From: Gyrodactylus bullatarudis
Lineage: Eukaryota; Platyhelminthes; Monogenea; Gyrodactylidea; Gyrodactylidae
Reading direction: 5' to 3'
Assembly (NCBI GenBank): GCA_012064415.1
Contig: SSNU01000090.1
Span: 124,001-188,000, forward strand
DNA: 64,000 nucleotides
The notes below the pieces were generated by a model. That model saw only the letters and a program-made list of their open reading frames with translations, did not search any database and had not been told where the DNA came from. The position numbers were made by a program, and so were the translations under genes. This document shows, piece after piece, positions 1 through 12,012 of this stretch (positions are counted from its first letter, which is position 1; each line of letters starts with the position of its first letter).

Positions 1-570
1 TGAATTTAATCAGACTAATTGAATGAAAAACACAAGCCTTCTCTCATTTTGTGTATAGTAACTAATATTTAATTTTGTTTCCAATAGATAATTCAGATAA
101 TCAAGGATTGTCTAGAGTTTTTTACTTTAAATGAGTTTTAGGATCATCCAATAAGAAATAAGAGCTTTTCATTCGTCACTCTCTAGTGAATAGTCTTAAC
201 ATAAAAACTTAAGTTTGAAATCTTATATTTTAAGTGAAAGTTTTATGATGTCTTCTGTTAAGTTTCTAAGCATATTTAAAGATCATCTAAAAATCAACAC
301 AAGTGATAAGTTTGTTAACTAATTTTGCCCAGAAATAGAAATTTATGCTAAGAATACTGATTGAATTTTTAAAAAAAGAAATTATTTCTAGCATTTTCAC
401 AGATTTTTTGGCATATAGAAAGCATATTTATGTAGAATATTTTAGGGAATATATTCCAAAAAAATTGACATATTTTTGGATGCCCTGGTTATTAGTGGAT
501 TGGTTTGATTTCATAAAATAAAGTTGAAATTTCTATAGCTAGAATAGAAAAAAAAAGATTTTACTCCGTA

Positions 571-626
571 TCATGAAAGTAAATTGAAATATTTGAGAAA
601 AGCCTTGAGGAAAGAACCATTAAAGG
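571..626 (-). CDS. possible last exon of the epsin gene
   Basis: The epsin model upstream (2509-4066) breaks off after an Asn codon plus one base (C) at a good donor. The only place in the first 2.5 kb where I found an acceptor followed by bases completing Pro-Phe is here (AG then CCTTTAATGG), giving NPF, the EH-domain ligand expected near an epsin C-terminus, then about 16 residues to a TGA. The phase fits, and the full protein would be 408 residues. The intron would be about 1.9 kb and nothing else supports the join, so this is a guess guided by family knowledge. Confidence 0.25.
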
Positions 627-689
627 CTGCATAAAATTAATTTTCGGTGTTTTAAATCATCTATTTATTACAAAAATAGCTTGTAAAAA

Positions 690-1010
690 ATGATTCCACT
701 AATAACGTTAAGCTTGTTTACTAATTTCGAAAAACTGTCCACTAAAGACGAAATAATGTCTCTTCATTTCGATAAACTCTCCACTATATTCGAATAGATC
801 CTAACCTGTAATTATCTCATTCTCTTAATATTGGAAAACTCTCCAGTAATTTTGTTTCACCATTCCACTAAATTCGAGAAAATGTACACTAATTTTGATA
901 AACTCATTTGATAATTACACCTTCAATTATTCTTATTTTGGGAACTTGTCCACTAATTTTGTCAACGAATCCTATAATATCAAAAAATTGTCCACTAATT
1001 TCTTAAAAGG
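690..1010. repeat. degenerate tandem of a TCCACTAATTTCG-like motif
   Basis: Within about 300 bp the motif 'aactgtccactaatttcg' or a close variant (tccactaaagacg, tccactatattcg, tccagtaattttg, tccactaaattcg, tacactaattttg, tccactaattttg) recurs at irregular spacing of about 35-60 bp. This looks like an old, decayed satellite or the inside of a repeat-rich element. No coding sequence overlaps it. Confidence 0.5.
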
Positions 1011-2508
1011 ACTGTAATGAACTGCAAAAGGTATAGATATATAATCAATCTTGGTAGAAATTTTATGAAAGTTGTGCATAAACTAAAACTAAACTGCTCT
1101 CTTACAGATGCATCTCATGTCAAAGAGTAAAGTTTCCTAATGAAACAATTCAAATGGAAGCATAATAATATTAGTACAAATGATATCTAAAAATCTCGAT
1201 AGTTATGTAATGACAGTTGCCAGGCATTCTCAACATTTTTTCAGTGTTGATTAAAATCACAAATCGTAATTTTTATAATTCAAGAAATACTACACTTCTT
1301 CTCGAATACTTAGCATACAAAAGTCATTTTCGTAAATTTGAGCTATTTTACTACATAATTATTATTTTACTGTGCCATTGTATGGAAGGAAATTTTTCAA
1401 CTTCATGGATACAGGCTTATAAAAAGGCCTATAAATATTTTAATTATTTTCATTTTCGAAAAAATTTCACTACCCAGAGATGTAACAGAAAATTAAAATT
1501 GGATCAATTAACCCTTTCGATCCCATACGCTTATAAATAGAGATAGAGCTCTAATTTTAAAAGCAATGAGTCTTTGTTAAGCTCCTGGTAAATTTTGTCT
1601 TCGATCAAATTTCTGTGCGGAGAAAATAGTGAGCACTGAGAAATGTAACTTTTGTCCTTCTTTCTCTCTGACAGAAATCTTTATGATTGTAAAAAAAAAC
1701 AGGGGAATTTTATTTCTCACAATAACATGAGAGCAAATAAGGTATAAGCTTTATTAATCATTATCCACCTGTCTTCTTCTTTTGTATTTTAAAAGCGACA
1801 TTAGCAATTATTAGCGTATTAATAAGGATATTCTCGCATCAATATCTCCACTTTTAAACAAGAAATGTTGAAAATTAATTATTTTAATTGTATATTATAA
1901 TAGGTTAAATAAACTGTTTTTGTGTTCTGAAAGATGTGTATGAACATCGGTAAACTATGTCACTAAAGTCATTGAATCAAAAAAGAAGATGAGATGTCAG
2001 TTATTCAACAAAAATAAACATTACAAAACCAATGCATAAATATTTGAACCAATTATTTATCGTGATATTTATTTTTGCAAATTCCTACTTGAACAGCATG
2101 TATCAGACTGATGAGTATGCCCGAAACAAAGGCCTTATTCGTGAGGCATCATCTGATTTATTTAGAGGGAATGATTGATAGGTTATGTGTCTCATTGCAA
2201 TGATCATGATTTGCCCAAACTTCTATTCAAATACTAATATTATTTTCCCCAATCTGGCCTACGAGGATTGTTTTTTTAATAATCCTGCATAACATGCGCA
2301 AAAAATTCTCCGAATGCAAAATAGATTTTAGCCTGCCCTAATAAATATACCTTCGTTCAAGTTTACATTCACTGACGTATTTTTCAAAAGACTTAACCCA
2401 GAGAACCAAAACTTGTTCAAGAAAATTTTCTCATGAAATTCAGATTTTTTAAATCATTTTATATAACCAAATAAATCAATTTTCTATTCTAAAAATAAAA
2501 CTACTTAC
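1011..2508. other. no supported gene
   Basis: A+T-rich sequence with one 107-codon plus-strand open frame (1217-1540) that has no recognisable domain and biased, low-complexity composition. If the epsin model is right, this stretch belongs to its last intron. I see no RNA gene or clear repeat boundary. Confidence 0.4.
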
Positions 2509-4066
2509 GATTCGTGGGAGTAAGCAGATTATCGACATTGACCAAAGCTCCAATGTCTCCAAGAAATGCAAGGGCTGCATTCGGTTTGGAATCTTTCTTT
2601 GCTTCTGTAGCTGGGACAAGAGCCTTGGATGAGTTTTCCTCTACATTCATAGTTGCTGGTTTACTGGGTGTAAGTGGGAAATTTAAGAATGGATCATCTG
2701 ATTTTTTCGTTACATTGGTTTGTTCACTATTGTTTGAGAAAAAGTCAATGAAATTGTCTGGACATCCAGAATTCTTTGGTTTTTCAAGAACGCAAATTGG
2801 GCTTACAGGGGTTCTATTAAGGAAAACATGTTAGGGAGTTTTGAATGAAACATTAGAAAATTTTTAAATTAAGATGAGATAATTCTTTGAAAATAACAAA
2901 AAGTTTATTGAAAAATGAAAATTATGGTAATTCTAATGGATTTAAAGACAATTTCAAAAGAGATTGAATTTTTAGATTTATTGGATTCGGAAAAGTGGTT
3001 ATAGAAATTAATGACTATAAATCAAAACAATTAAATATTGATTAAAGCCTATGTCCAAAAAGTATCACATGCTTTGAGAATGCATAGGAGAAATCAATAA
3101 AAATAATAATATTGAGCAACTATAGATCAGAAGTTTACCTACATTTTTTCTAAATTTGATTGTTGATTAGCTGACCAAGGATCAATGTTAGTGTTTTGAG
3201 TTGTAGGGGCCCAGGAAGCATCGAATAAATCAAATGGATCGACAGATTTGGTTGTTACTGGTGGTGGTGTCTCGTTAGAATCAAAGTTTATCAGCACATC
3301 CTAGAACAAAATTAATTTGGAAGAAAATTTAAATAATTATTAGGGATATAAAACTTACGTTATTAGAGGAACTTGGAGTAAATTCACGCTTTTTAAGTGA
3401 GGTATTGATAGAGCTATCAATAAGATCAGGGCTCACTTTGCCATTTTTATTCCCCATAACTTTTGCTTCATCAAGGCTATTCTTGAGGGCAATTTCAATT
3501 TGAATATCTTCTTCTTCTTTGGAGGATGGATATACATGATCTTTAGATTGAATGGAGAAACTTTGTGACGAGGTCGTGGGTGACCCCAAATAATTGTGCA
3601 CAGCACTATTATTTGATCGACTTCTTTTAATTTCCATGGCTTTTTCCCGTTCACTAATCAACAAGGTTAAATCTGACAATAACTGAACTATTTGTGCTGC
3701 TTTTTTACGTACTAATTCTCCATGATCTCTATAGTTTTCTACGTAATGAAAGTTCAGAAGATTTGTGATAATAGATATATTTTCCAAGCACTGAGCTGTA
3801 ATACTTTCATGTCCATTTTTTAAAAGATAATCCAACAGCTGTAAGGATTTATAAACGTGACGCCAGTTTTTACCAGAATCATTTAGTCTTTTATACAACA
3901 TGTTCATAATCTCAGGTACAGCTATTACCTGATTTGTGCTCTGGGAGATTTCTTCCATCAACAATAATGAAGGACCAGAGGGATCATTCGAAGTAGCTTC
4001 ACGAACCTTGCATTCTATTGGGGAATAATTGTTTACTACATTTTTGACCGTGCGTTGCAGAGCCAT
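2509..4066 (-). CDS. epsin (ENTH-domain endocytic adaptor), 3' end not certain
   Basis: Clathrin adaptor that binds phosphoinositides, ubiquitinated cargo, AP2 and EH-domain proteins at the plasma membrane. Three exons join in phase: 3359-4066, 3143-3300 and 2509-2813 (at least 390 residues). Residues 1-~140 are a clear ENTH domain (MALQRTVKNVVNNYSPIE, KNWRHVYKSLQLLDYLLKNG, ENYRDHGELVRKKA). A ubiquitin-interacting-type helix follows (EEEDIQIEIALKNSLDEA, about 190-210), then DPF and DPW motifs (VDPFDLFD, IDPWSANQQ, DDPFLNF) typical of AP2 binding. I chose the Met before ALQ as start because the 22 codons upstream are a hydrophobic run with no family match. The last visible exon ends at a GTAAGT donor just where an NPF motif would begin. 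ENTH plus UIM plus DPW identifies epsin (liquid facets in flies) rather than the related epsinR. Confidence 0.88.
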
Positions 4067-4231
4067 TTTTAGAGGAAAAAAATCGAAAATCAGTTTAATG
4101 AGTACCAATCTTAAACAAAGTAATACTAACATATTAAAATATTTGTTAAACTGGTGTTAAGTAGAGATTTTAAATTTTAGATATTTTAATTGAATATTAT
4201 TAACTTAATAATATTAAGTAATTAGATAAAC

Positions 4232-5611
4232 TATAGTGGTCGACAAAAAAAGTATCCAGTCTAAATTCTTATTAACTTATATATATAAACTCCTAATAAA
4301 AGAAACTATACATCATTCGATAGAGAAAAAAAAGTTCTATTCGTGTATGAACTCTGTTGTATTCATAGACTTTAAAATTCCGTTTTACTAGTTTCCATTG
4401 AATTGAAAAACGACAAATCAAAAGTATTCATTTTACAGCTAATATTCTGTCTGTTCAAAATAATTTATCAATAAGAAGATTATTTGCAATATTCTCTNNN
4501 NNNNNNNNNNNNNNNNNNNNNNNNNNNNNNNNNNNNNNNNNNNNNNNNNNNNNNNNNNNNNNNNNNNNNNNNNNNNNNNNNNNNNNNNNNNNNNNNNNNN
4601 NNNNNNNNNNNNNNNNNNNNNNNNNNNNNNNNNNNNNNNNNNNNNNNNNNNNNNNNNNNNNNNNNNNNNNNNNNNNNNNNNNNNNNNNNNNNNNNNNNNN
4701 NNNNNNNNNNNNNNNNNNNNNNNNNNNNNNNNNNNNNNNNNNNNNNNNNNNNNNNNNNNNNNNNNNNNNNNNNNNNNNNNNNNNNNNNNNNNNNNNNNNN
4801 NNNNNNNNNNNNNNNNNNNNNNNNNNNNNNNNNNNNNNNNNNNNNNNNNNNNNNNNNNNNNNNNNNNNNNNNNNNNNNNNNNNNNNNNNNNNNNNNNNNN
4901 NNNNNNNNNNNNNNNNNNNNNNNNNNNNNNNNNNNNNNNNNNNNNNNNNNNNNNNNNNNNNNNNNNNNNNNNNNNNNNNNNNNNNNNNNNNNNNNNNNNN
5001 NNNNNNNNNNNNNNNNNNNNNNNNNNNNNNNNNNNNNNNNNNNNNNNNNNNNNNNNNNNNNNNNNNNNNNNNNNNNNNNNNNNNNNNNNNNNNNNNNNNN
5101 NNNNNNNNNNNNNNNNNNNNNNNNNNNNNNNNNNNNNNNNNNNNNNNNNNNNNNNNNNNNNNNNNNNNNNNNNNNNNNNNNNNNNNNNNNNNNNNNNNNN
5201 NNNNNNNNNNNNNNNNNNNNNNNNNNNNNNNNNNNNNNNNNNNNNNNNNNNNNNNNNNNNNNNNNNNNNNNNNNNNNNNNNNNNNNNNNNNNNNNNNNNN
5301 NNNNNNNNNNNNNNNNNNNNNNNNNNNNNNNNNNNNNNNNNNNNNNNNNNNNNNNNNNNNNNNNNNNNNNNNNNNNNNNNNNNNNNNNNNNNNNNNNNNN
5401 NNNNNNNNNNNNNNNNNNNNNNNNNNNNNNNNNNNNNNNNNNNTAAAACGGAATTTTAAAGTCTATGAATGAATTTAAAATACAACAGAGTTCATACACG
5501 GATAGAACTTTTTTTTCTCTATCGAATGATGTATAGTTTCTTTTATTAGGAGTTCATATATATAAGTTAATAAGAATTTAGACTGGATACTTTTTTTTGT
5601 CGACCACTATA
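4232..5611. mobile_element. Tc1/mariner-like element with an unsequenced centre
   Basis: The left arm (4232-4393) and right arm (5444-5611) are near-perfect inverted repeats of about 165 bp. Both begin with TATAGTGGTCGAC and sit next to a TA, the Tc1/mariner target. The total length (about 1.38 kb) suits one full Tc1-like element. The gap removes the segment between the arms, exactly where the transposase should lie. A related terminus (gcgaccactatag) recurs near 12580. Confidence 0.75.
4498..5443. other. assembly gap (946 N)
   Basis: A run of N ending exactly at the inner edge of the right inverted repeat of the surrounding Tc1-like element. Nothing can be read here; a transposase frame is expected. 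Confidence 1.
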
Positions 5612-6009
5612 AGTACAGAGAAATTCTGTTAAAAATTTAATGTTGAGTACAATTATCTAACTGAAAGATCTTTTATAAAATTTTCTCATCAAAATACAAA
5701 TCTTTCATGATAAATTTTAACGCATTTAAAAATGTCGAAATTCGACAGTCGAATCGATAATTTTCCATCATAAAAATATTCTTGTCTTTAAATTAATAAA
5801 TCCTCTTTAAAAAATGAAAATTTCTCGATAATATTCTTAAATACATCGTGAGTTATTCACTGTACGAGGCATTTACCGAAGCTTACTTGATACAGTATAA
5901 AGTTGATAGCTTTAATCGGTATTTTTGATGGACAACTTATCAGCTCGATTTGGAGTTTCACCTTCGAATGCCCTACAAATTGTAGGGTCTTGAAAAAATA
6001 TATATACTA

Positions 6010-7030
6010 GAGTTTTATTTAAAAGAATTATTGAAATAGTTAGAAGAATCTGGTTCAATTTTGATTAGAATTTGACAGATTTTTGAAATGTTTTTGGATT
6101 TAAAAATGTTAAAATCAATTTGGAATCTAGTTCTGAGAGGGAGAAGGACGTTGAGGAAAATAGAATATCCTCGTGAGGCTCTCAGATTGTACTGACTAGC
6201 GGTACTGGGCACAAAGAGAGAGTAGAAGACAGCAAAAGAGACCGTTCTTCTTAGCCAGAGGAGATGTAGATTGGCTCTGTTAAGTAGATCTTTGTAGGGA
6301 AGAGGACCAAGACAGCTTTTAAGAATTATTCTGAATCAGAATCTGAAGTTCAGATATAACTTATATTTTGGAATAGAAATGTATTTATTAATCTGATATA
6401 AAATATATAAATAAAAGACAGAATTATGCAAAATAATTTCTGAACAGGTCTTCATCCTCTGGAATGAGACTTTGGAGGAAAGCACATGTGGATTTGATGG
6501 ATGTGCAGGGGATGTTTTTAAGTACAAGTTTAAACCTGGCTTGGAGGGGGAGGATGTTACCAAGGAGAATTGAATATTTTCTGGAGTTTCTGGTACTATA
6601 AGTCGGAGAATCATCTTGTGGCTTATAAGTGTTATAGAGAATCAGCGAGCTAGAGAGCCTCCTGAGCCAGATAGGGTATCAAGATGATAATTTGAGGCAT
6701 TGTTTATAACTTAGTGGTCCATAGCAGGAGGTGAGAAATCGGTATTGAATTTGTTCTATCTTTTTTGTGGATTCAATGAGATATCAATGAGATGTCAAGG
6801 AAAATAACAAAGGATGGAATTTTTCTATGTCTCAGGTCATCAACTTTGTTGAAGAAGGAGACTAGATTGGTAGAGGTACTGCGGCCCTTCAAGAAACCGT
6901 GCTGTGAGGGATCCATGGATTCAATACTGATATGTGGCAAAAGTAGGTGGAGAGATATTGAGTCGACCAGGCTAAGAAATATAGGTAGATTGGAGATAGG
7001 TCGATAATCTGGATCAGTTTGAGTTAAAAG
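6010..7030 (-). pseudogene. LINE (non-LTR retrotransposon) reverse transcriptase remnants
   Basis: On the minus strand, 6760-7030 reads as the finger region of a LINE reverse transcriptase: DYRPISNLP, then QHGFLKGRSTSTNLVSFF, then a decayed SFVIFLDIS block, the usual order in Jockey/RTE-like elements. Further along (6336-6614 and 6015-6212) are fragments resembling the extreme C-terminus of such polyproteins (arginine-rich, NLRASRGYSIFLNVLLP). The palm with its YADD-type motif is missing and frames are broken, so this is a truncated, dead copy. Confidence 0.6.
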
Positions 7031-7074
7031 AAAAAGAATTAGGCTTAAAACCTATTCGAATAAATGATCAGAAT

Positions 7075-7205
7075 AAAAATAGCAATTTTAATTTTAATGT
7101 AATTTACATTTTGTTACATTTTATTACAATGAAGGTAAATTACATCATGTAAAATTTACATTGTATTAAAATGATTGTAAAATTTACAATGTAAATATTT
7201 TTGAA
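7075..7205. promoter_or_regulatory. cluster of TGTAAATTTACA-type palindromes upstream of the ZIP gene
   Basis: About 130 bp made almost entirely of overlapping direct and inverted copies of TTACATTGTAA / TGTAAATTTACA-like words, ending about 100 bp before the transporter start codon. It could be a multi-site regulatory element, a decayed palindromic MITE or simple low-complexity DNA. I infer possible regulation only from position. Confidence 0.3.
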
Positions 7206-7305
7206 GTATATTCCTTTACAAACATAAGCTTTTACAACTTAACGAGTCTTTTTGTTTTATCTTGATCGTTTGGAAATTTGAAATTATATTTTAGTGGGAA
7301 TTTGA

Positions 7306-10300
7306 ATGAATTTACTGGTAAGAAAATGTTTATTATATAAGATTTTCATAATTTTGATATGTAGTATCAGTTCAAGAACAGAGAGCAATAGTCAGCAAGT
7401 TTCTTCGAATATTCATATTACATATATTGATTCGATACCAGAAAATGTTGAATCAAATGCAAAATTCTTGGGTAATAAAGAAAAAAATATCATCAAAGTT
7501 GCTATCGATAATGGCAGTTCAACTCAGGAAATATATATAAATCTCAACCCTCAAGAAGAGCCTGAAATTTCAAAACCTACAAATACTCTAACATTTGCCC
7601 AAAGTAATTTCTTAACTCATTTAAGTCGCCATATCTTCTATTATTAGCGTAACACTCTGTAGCTTGTGCGCTCTTCTGGGGTTCTTTATCATGTTCTTCC
7701 AAAATACAAGGTACTATAATTCCATTCTTATTGGTTTCTCTGCATTGGGAATTGGAGCTCTAATGTCTTCCGCAATTCTAGTACTTATACCAGATGTAAG
7801 TTTTAATCCTTAAATTTGCTAGTCTATACCAATGTCAGAAATGCCAATCAGTCTTGGTGGCGGTAAAGATAGGATTTATCTGAACAAAATGACTGCAACC
7901 TGTGTTGGAATTATGTTTTGTCTTTTGATTGAATATCTCATTAGAACTCTCTTCAAAAGTGACTATGCGCATTCCCACGATATTCAGGAAGCATCACCAA
8001 TGAAAAGCATTGAAGATAAGGTACTCTCTCAATTTAAATTACAATTCACTCTTCCTGTAGGATGAACGAGTTTCCTATAAAATTGAAAATAGCAGTTTGA
8101 AAAAGAAAATACTCAAACCAGTTGTAATGATGATTATTCTGGGAGACGGAATTCACAATTTCATGGACGGGGTTAGTATTGCATCAGCTTTTAGTCAGAG
8201 CTTTTCATCTGGACTTACTATATCGATATCAGTTTTTATGGAGGAATTACCTCATGAACTCGGTAAGAAAATTGACATGAGAATTAAGCCCTAAAAACTT
8301 TGTGAATACAGTCTTGATTTTGAGCAATTTTCCTCAATGATTCTAATTGAATTTCAGGTGACTTTGGAATTCTGTTGATATCCGGTTTGACTGTCAAGGA
8401 ATGTTTCATGATGAATGGTATTTCAGCATTATCTGCATACCTTGGTCTAATACCTGGATTGGCCATTGGTCAGTTGGGAGATGGAGCAAATTATGTTATG
8501 GCGTTCACTGGTGGGCTATTCCTCTATATTTCCCTTTGTGAAATGGTTAGTCTCCTTAGTTTCAGCCATTTTCATCTATAATTAATTAATTAATTTTGAA
8601 TTTCACTCAAGATTTATGGGTCAAGAGGCCATTTTTATGAGCTATTATCTTTTATAAGCATTGGTAAAAATATTAATCTCTTAAAATGTATAGAAGATAA
8701 TTTAAATTATACAGCCTATTGTATTTTAATCCATTCTTTACAAGCAATTACACCTGTATACTATAAAGATGTAATATAATTTACGAAGAAATTGTCTTTC
8801 TGTATTTAAGGAGCTAGAAAATTCTCCCAAAAACTCTTGATGAGAAAACTTGGTTATTTTAAAAAATAGAAAAAAAATTCTCATACAATTCAATGGGAAA
8901 AATTATAATTTTTTTTTCAATAATTATTGAAATGAGCATATGTGGTTAGGGAACAAGAGTTGAATATGCTCATGAAAAGTGACCCCTCAAAAATTGAAAA
9001 GTATATATGGAGACTACAATTTTTATCAGAATGTAAATGGTATTTTTCTCATTTGATTTAATTTAAAAAATCACAGGAATTCGTTATTATTGTGGTAAAT
9101 CGAAAATTTTGAATTAATTGATTATCACGAAGGGGAATGATCCAAAATTTAAAAGCTTAACTTTTTCTTGAAAACAGTAGATTCCTTTCTACCTCCACGG
9201 CCCAATTCGAATTTTTTGTCTAGTACTGATCTTGAATATCTGCATTTAACTGCTTCAAATCTTTGAGATCGATAAAAATTTTGAGCTCAAAAGTTAAAAA
9301 AGTGGAAATTCGGGGCATTTTCAAAATTCGAAAAACGGTCTAATTTTGGTCTGATTGAATTTTTTCTGAAATTTTTTTTAACTTCCACAACTTATTGGTT
9401 CATTTTATCATGGAATTCGAAAAATAAATTTTTTCCTGACTTTCTGGAGAAAAATATTGAGTTTTTTGTAAAAAAAGTAACTTCTCATCTTCACGTCAAA
9501 TAGCTTTGCATTGAGTTAATATTGAATTATTAATAATAAATATAATTATTCACTAAAAGAAATCCAATGCGATTAACTTTGTTCTTGGTATTGATACAAA
9601 ATCTGAGCTTGAAATACTTGATCTGACCTTGATTTTAGAAAGGTTGTTATTTTCTAAATCTGACCCGATATCCACAAATATTCGAGCCTTTTAAAATGTA
9701 TAGATTCTACGAATCATTGAACACACCTCTTTGAGTTGAAAAAGAATTCCCATAAGAAGAAAAGCAGTTCTCTACTGCTTGTTATATCATATTTGTTAAA
9801 AACTATCACTGAGAAAAATTTTAAAGCACAAAACATTTATTATCAATCATTCATTGTATTTTCGTGACATTTTAGAATTAAAAAAGTTTACACTTTTAAA
9901 TGACCAAGATTCAGAAAATTTAATAAAGTTTCACGCTAAAAAGAAAAAAATATTTGTTTTTCTTATTTGAAGAAGCGCAAATCTTTCATCTTTGATCTGT
10001 TTTTAACCTTTGCGATTTTATTTTCTCTTTGAAAAAATCATCTCAAATGTCAAGTTTTTACTATTGTTATGAAGAGAGAGAATAAAATTTTAAATCATTG
10101 GTTATTTTATCAATTCATTAAAAACTTGGTGAATTTCATGTCATCAAACCAGGATTAGAGATCGACAAGATCTGTATATTTCTCTTAATAAGATTCTTTT
10201 TATAAAATAAGCAATTATGAATATCCCCATGGGTCATTCGAATGAATGCATGAATATTTTAAACAATCAATTTTAGTCTGTGTGTACATTTAGAAATACA

Positions 10301-11076
10301 GTATCATTTTGATAGATGAAACCTACCTAGCTAGAGAGGGAAATAGCTTTTTAAGATTTCATTTCAATTCTCCTGAAAAAGCCCATTCAGGTTTATGATC
10401 CACACAAGAGACATGTTTTTGTCCGAGGCATCTTTTCTCAAAGTAAAAGTGGTTCGCTAACCCATTGAGCTCAAATCTGCAATCGTTTGGTAACTATTTT
10501 TTGATCGATAATTTTGAACTAAAAATAAAAATCAATCGTTTCGATTTTGAAACTAGAGAAAATATTTGGTTCACTGAAATATTGTAACAGTCTAGTTCCT
10601 ATACGAACAAATTTTATCTAGAATTATTTCATTCTAGGTGATATTTCCCTCCGTTTAGGTCTTACAGGATCAACTGTGGGTTAGTTTATTGAACTAAACT
10701 CATTTCAGCTCTGAATACTCGTTTTTTCGAATTTACGGCTTGAGATTTTTATTGATTTTAGTGATCAAAAAGGAGCTTTTTATAAAAATATAAAATTAAT
10801 CAAGGAAACCGAATTATTATCCTTAAATTTTTGACAGGTCGGCAATTTTTGTCGGATCTATAGTATCATCGAAATTCGACCACCATTCGATACTGAAGTG
10901 ACTCATCAGATCACATTGGGCAAATATTTAACTTTTATTTTCTTTTCAAGTTACCAGAGTTGTTGACAAAAATAAACCAAGGAAATCGGACAAAGAACTT
11001 TATACTTCTCTTTTTTGGGATCATTATTGGAACTGCTGCCATCTTTGGGGTAACAAAGGTGTCCGACTTTATCTAA
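7306..11076 (+). CDS. ZIP8/ZIP14-like divalent metal ion transporter
   Basis: Membrane importer of Zn2+ and probably Mn2+/Fe2+ into the cytosol. Six exons join in phase (7306-7603, 7626-7795, 7823-8020, 8061-8262, 8358-8545, 10951-11076) to give 393 residues. An N-terminal hydrophobic stretch (about 8-23) suggests a signal peptide and a short extracellular domain, followed by helices (ISSIISVTLCSLCALLGFF onward). Helix IV carries GDGIHNFMDGVSIASAF and helix V carries EELPHELGDF. The first position is Glu, not the His of most LIV-1 ZIPs; EExPHExGD is the signature of SLC39A8/A14, which have broader metal range. The last exon (LPELLTKINQG, then a final helix) was found by eye after a 2.4-kb intron. 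Introns are 22, 27, 40, 95 and 2405 nt; without the 22-nt splice the frame hits a stop. Confidence 0.85.
8546..10950. other. last ZIP-gene intron, repeat-rich
   Basis: No coding sequence seen. It holds a half copy of the foldback repeat of 31715-32420 (about 9120-9505) and a diverged Penelope-like terminal fragment (about 10148-10215). The rest is unremarkable A+T-rich DNA. Confidence 0.5.
10148..10215. repeat. diverged fragment of the Penelope-like terminal repeat
   Basis: The words accaggattagagatcga, then caagatctgtatatttctct and the following tail match, with scattered changes, the inverted ends of the Penelope-like element at 58614-60537 (accaggattagagattgata and onward). It is a solo remnant of that family. 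Confidence 0.6.
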
Positions 11077-11399
11077 TCATCCGGCTCATAATTGAAAACA
11101 TAACTTTTTTACCAGAATCAGAAATATTCAAAAAAATATCCATACATCTCCAGTTATCTATTTGAAGCAAGATTTGAAAACATACTTTTTTTACAAATTA
11201 AATCATATCTTTTTTAAAGTGGTTGAAGAGAATGCCTAGCTCTATTATCAACATGATTTGCCAGAGAAAATTGGATAGAATCACTTTATTTTTTAAATTG
11301 TTATAATACCGAATAATCATGAAAATATAATTTTTTATGTATAAACGAATCAATCCTTTCAATATTTTAAATACTTTATTCATCTAGTCAAAGGGTCGA

Positions 11400-12012
11400 A
11401 GGAAAAATTAGAGAGAACTTTGATTGGAAAAAACCCACATTTTCAGATGAGAAAAAATTCTATTTAGACGGTCCTGGTGGCCTTAGTTATCGTTGGCAAT
11501 CAAAATATCGTTCAAAATCGCAAACAGTCAAAAGAAATTTTGGCAGTGGCTCAGTAATGGTTTGGAGGGACTCTGAGGCTAGAATTCATTAGCTCCAAGA
11601 TGGATTCAGAAACCTATCAAAAGTTCTTGAAAACTCCCTATTACCATTTAAAGAAGAGATATTAGAAAATTGATTGATTTTCAGCATAATAACGCGCCTT
11701 GTCATCGATCCAAATCTACTAAAGAGTTTTTAGATGGTATAAATATCATGGATTCCTGATCTCAACCCAATTGAGAACATTTGGTGGACTCTATCTCAGA
11801 AAGTTTACAGAAATGGGAAGCAATACAAAATATAGGGGAACTGAAAGATGCCATCATTAAAGAGTGGGATTTTTCTACAGATGATGAGCCCTATTTTATG
11901 TCTAAGTATCAAAGATGTATTGATATTAGGATTCTCAGCCATGGTCATCCAAACGTTTCGACGGTGATTGTCTTCACACGCCTTCTTCAGTGGTACAATA
12001 AGTTTGTCTAAA
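11400..12012 (+). pseudogene. decayed Tc1-family transposase
   Basis: Broken plus-strand frames read FSDEKKFYLDGPGG, then a Y-W and SVMVW block, then IPDLNPIENIWWTLSQKVY, the second-half landmarks of a Tc1 DD34E transposase (DEKxF around the first Asp, DLNPIEN near the last acidic residue). Several in-frame stops make it inactive. The 3' part is included in the palindrome at 11942-12268. A Tc1-like terminus (gcgaccactatag) lies near 12575-12588. Confidence 0.7.

Noticed and set aside
1217..1540. 107-codon plus-strand frame
   Set aside because: Low-complexity Phe/Tyr/Asn-rich peptide with no domain, typical of chance frames in A+T-rich DNA.
3433..3654. Second minus-strand frame inside epsin
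   Set aside because: Frame-shifted shadow of the ENTH/UIM exon; no start context or domain.
4480..5499. Long open frames on both strands across the gap
   Set aside because: They consist of N translated as X; there is no sequence.
8600..8780. Candidate last exon of the ZIP gene starting IYGSRGHFYELLSF
   Set aside because: Open after a fair acceptor, but it lacks the expected LPE motif and final helix; the exon at 10951-11076 has both.
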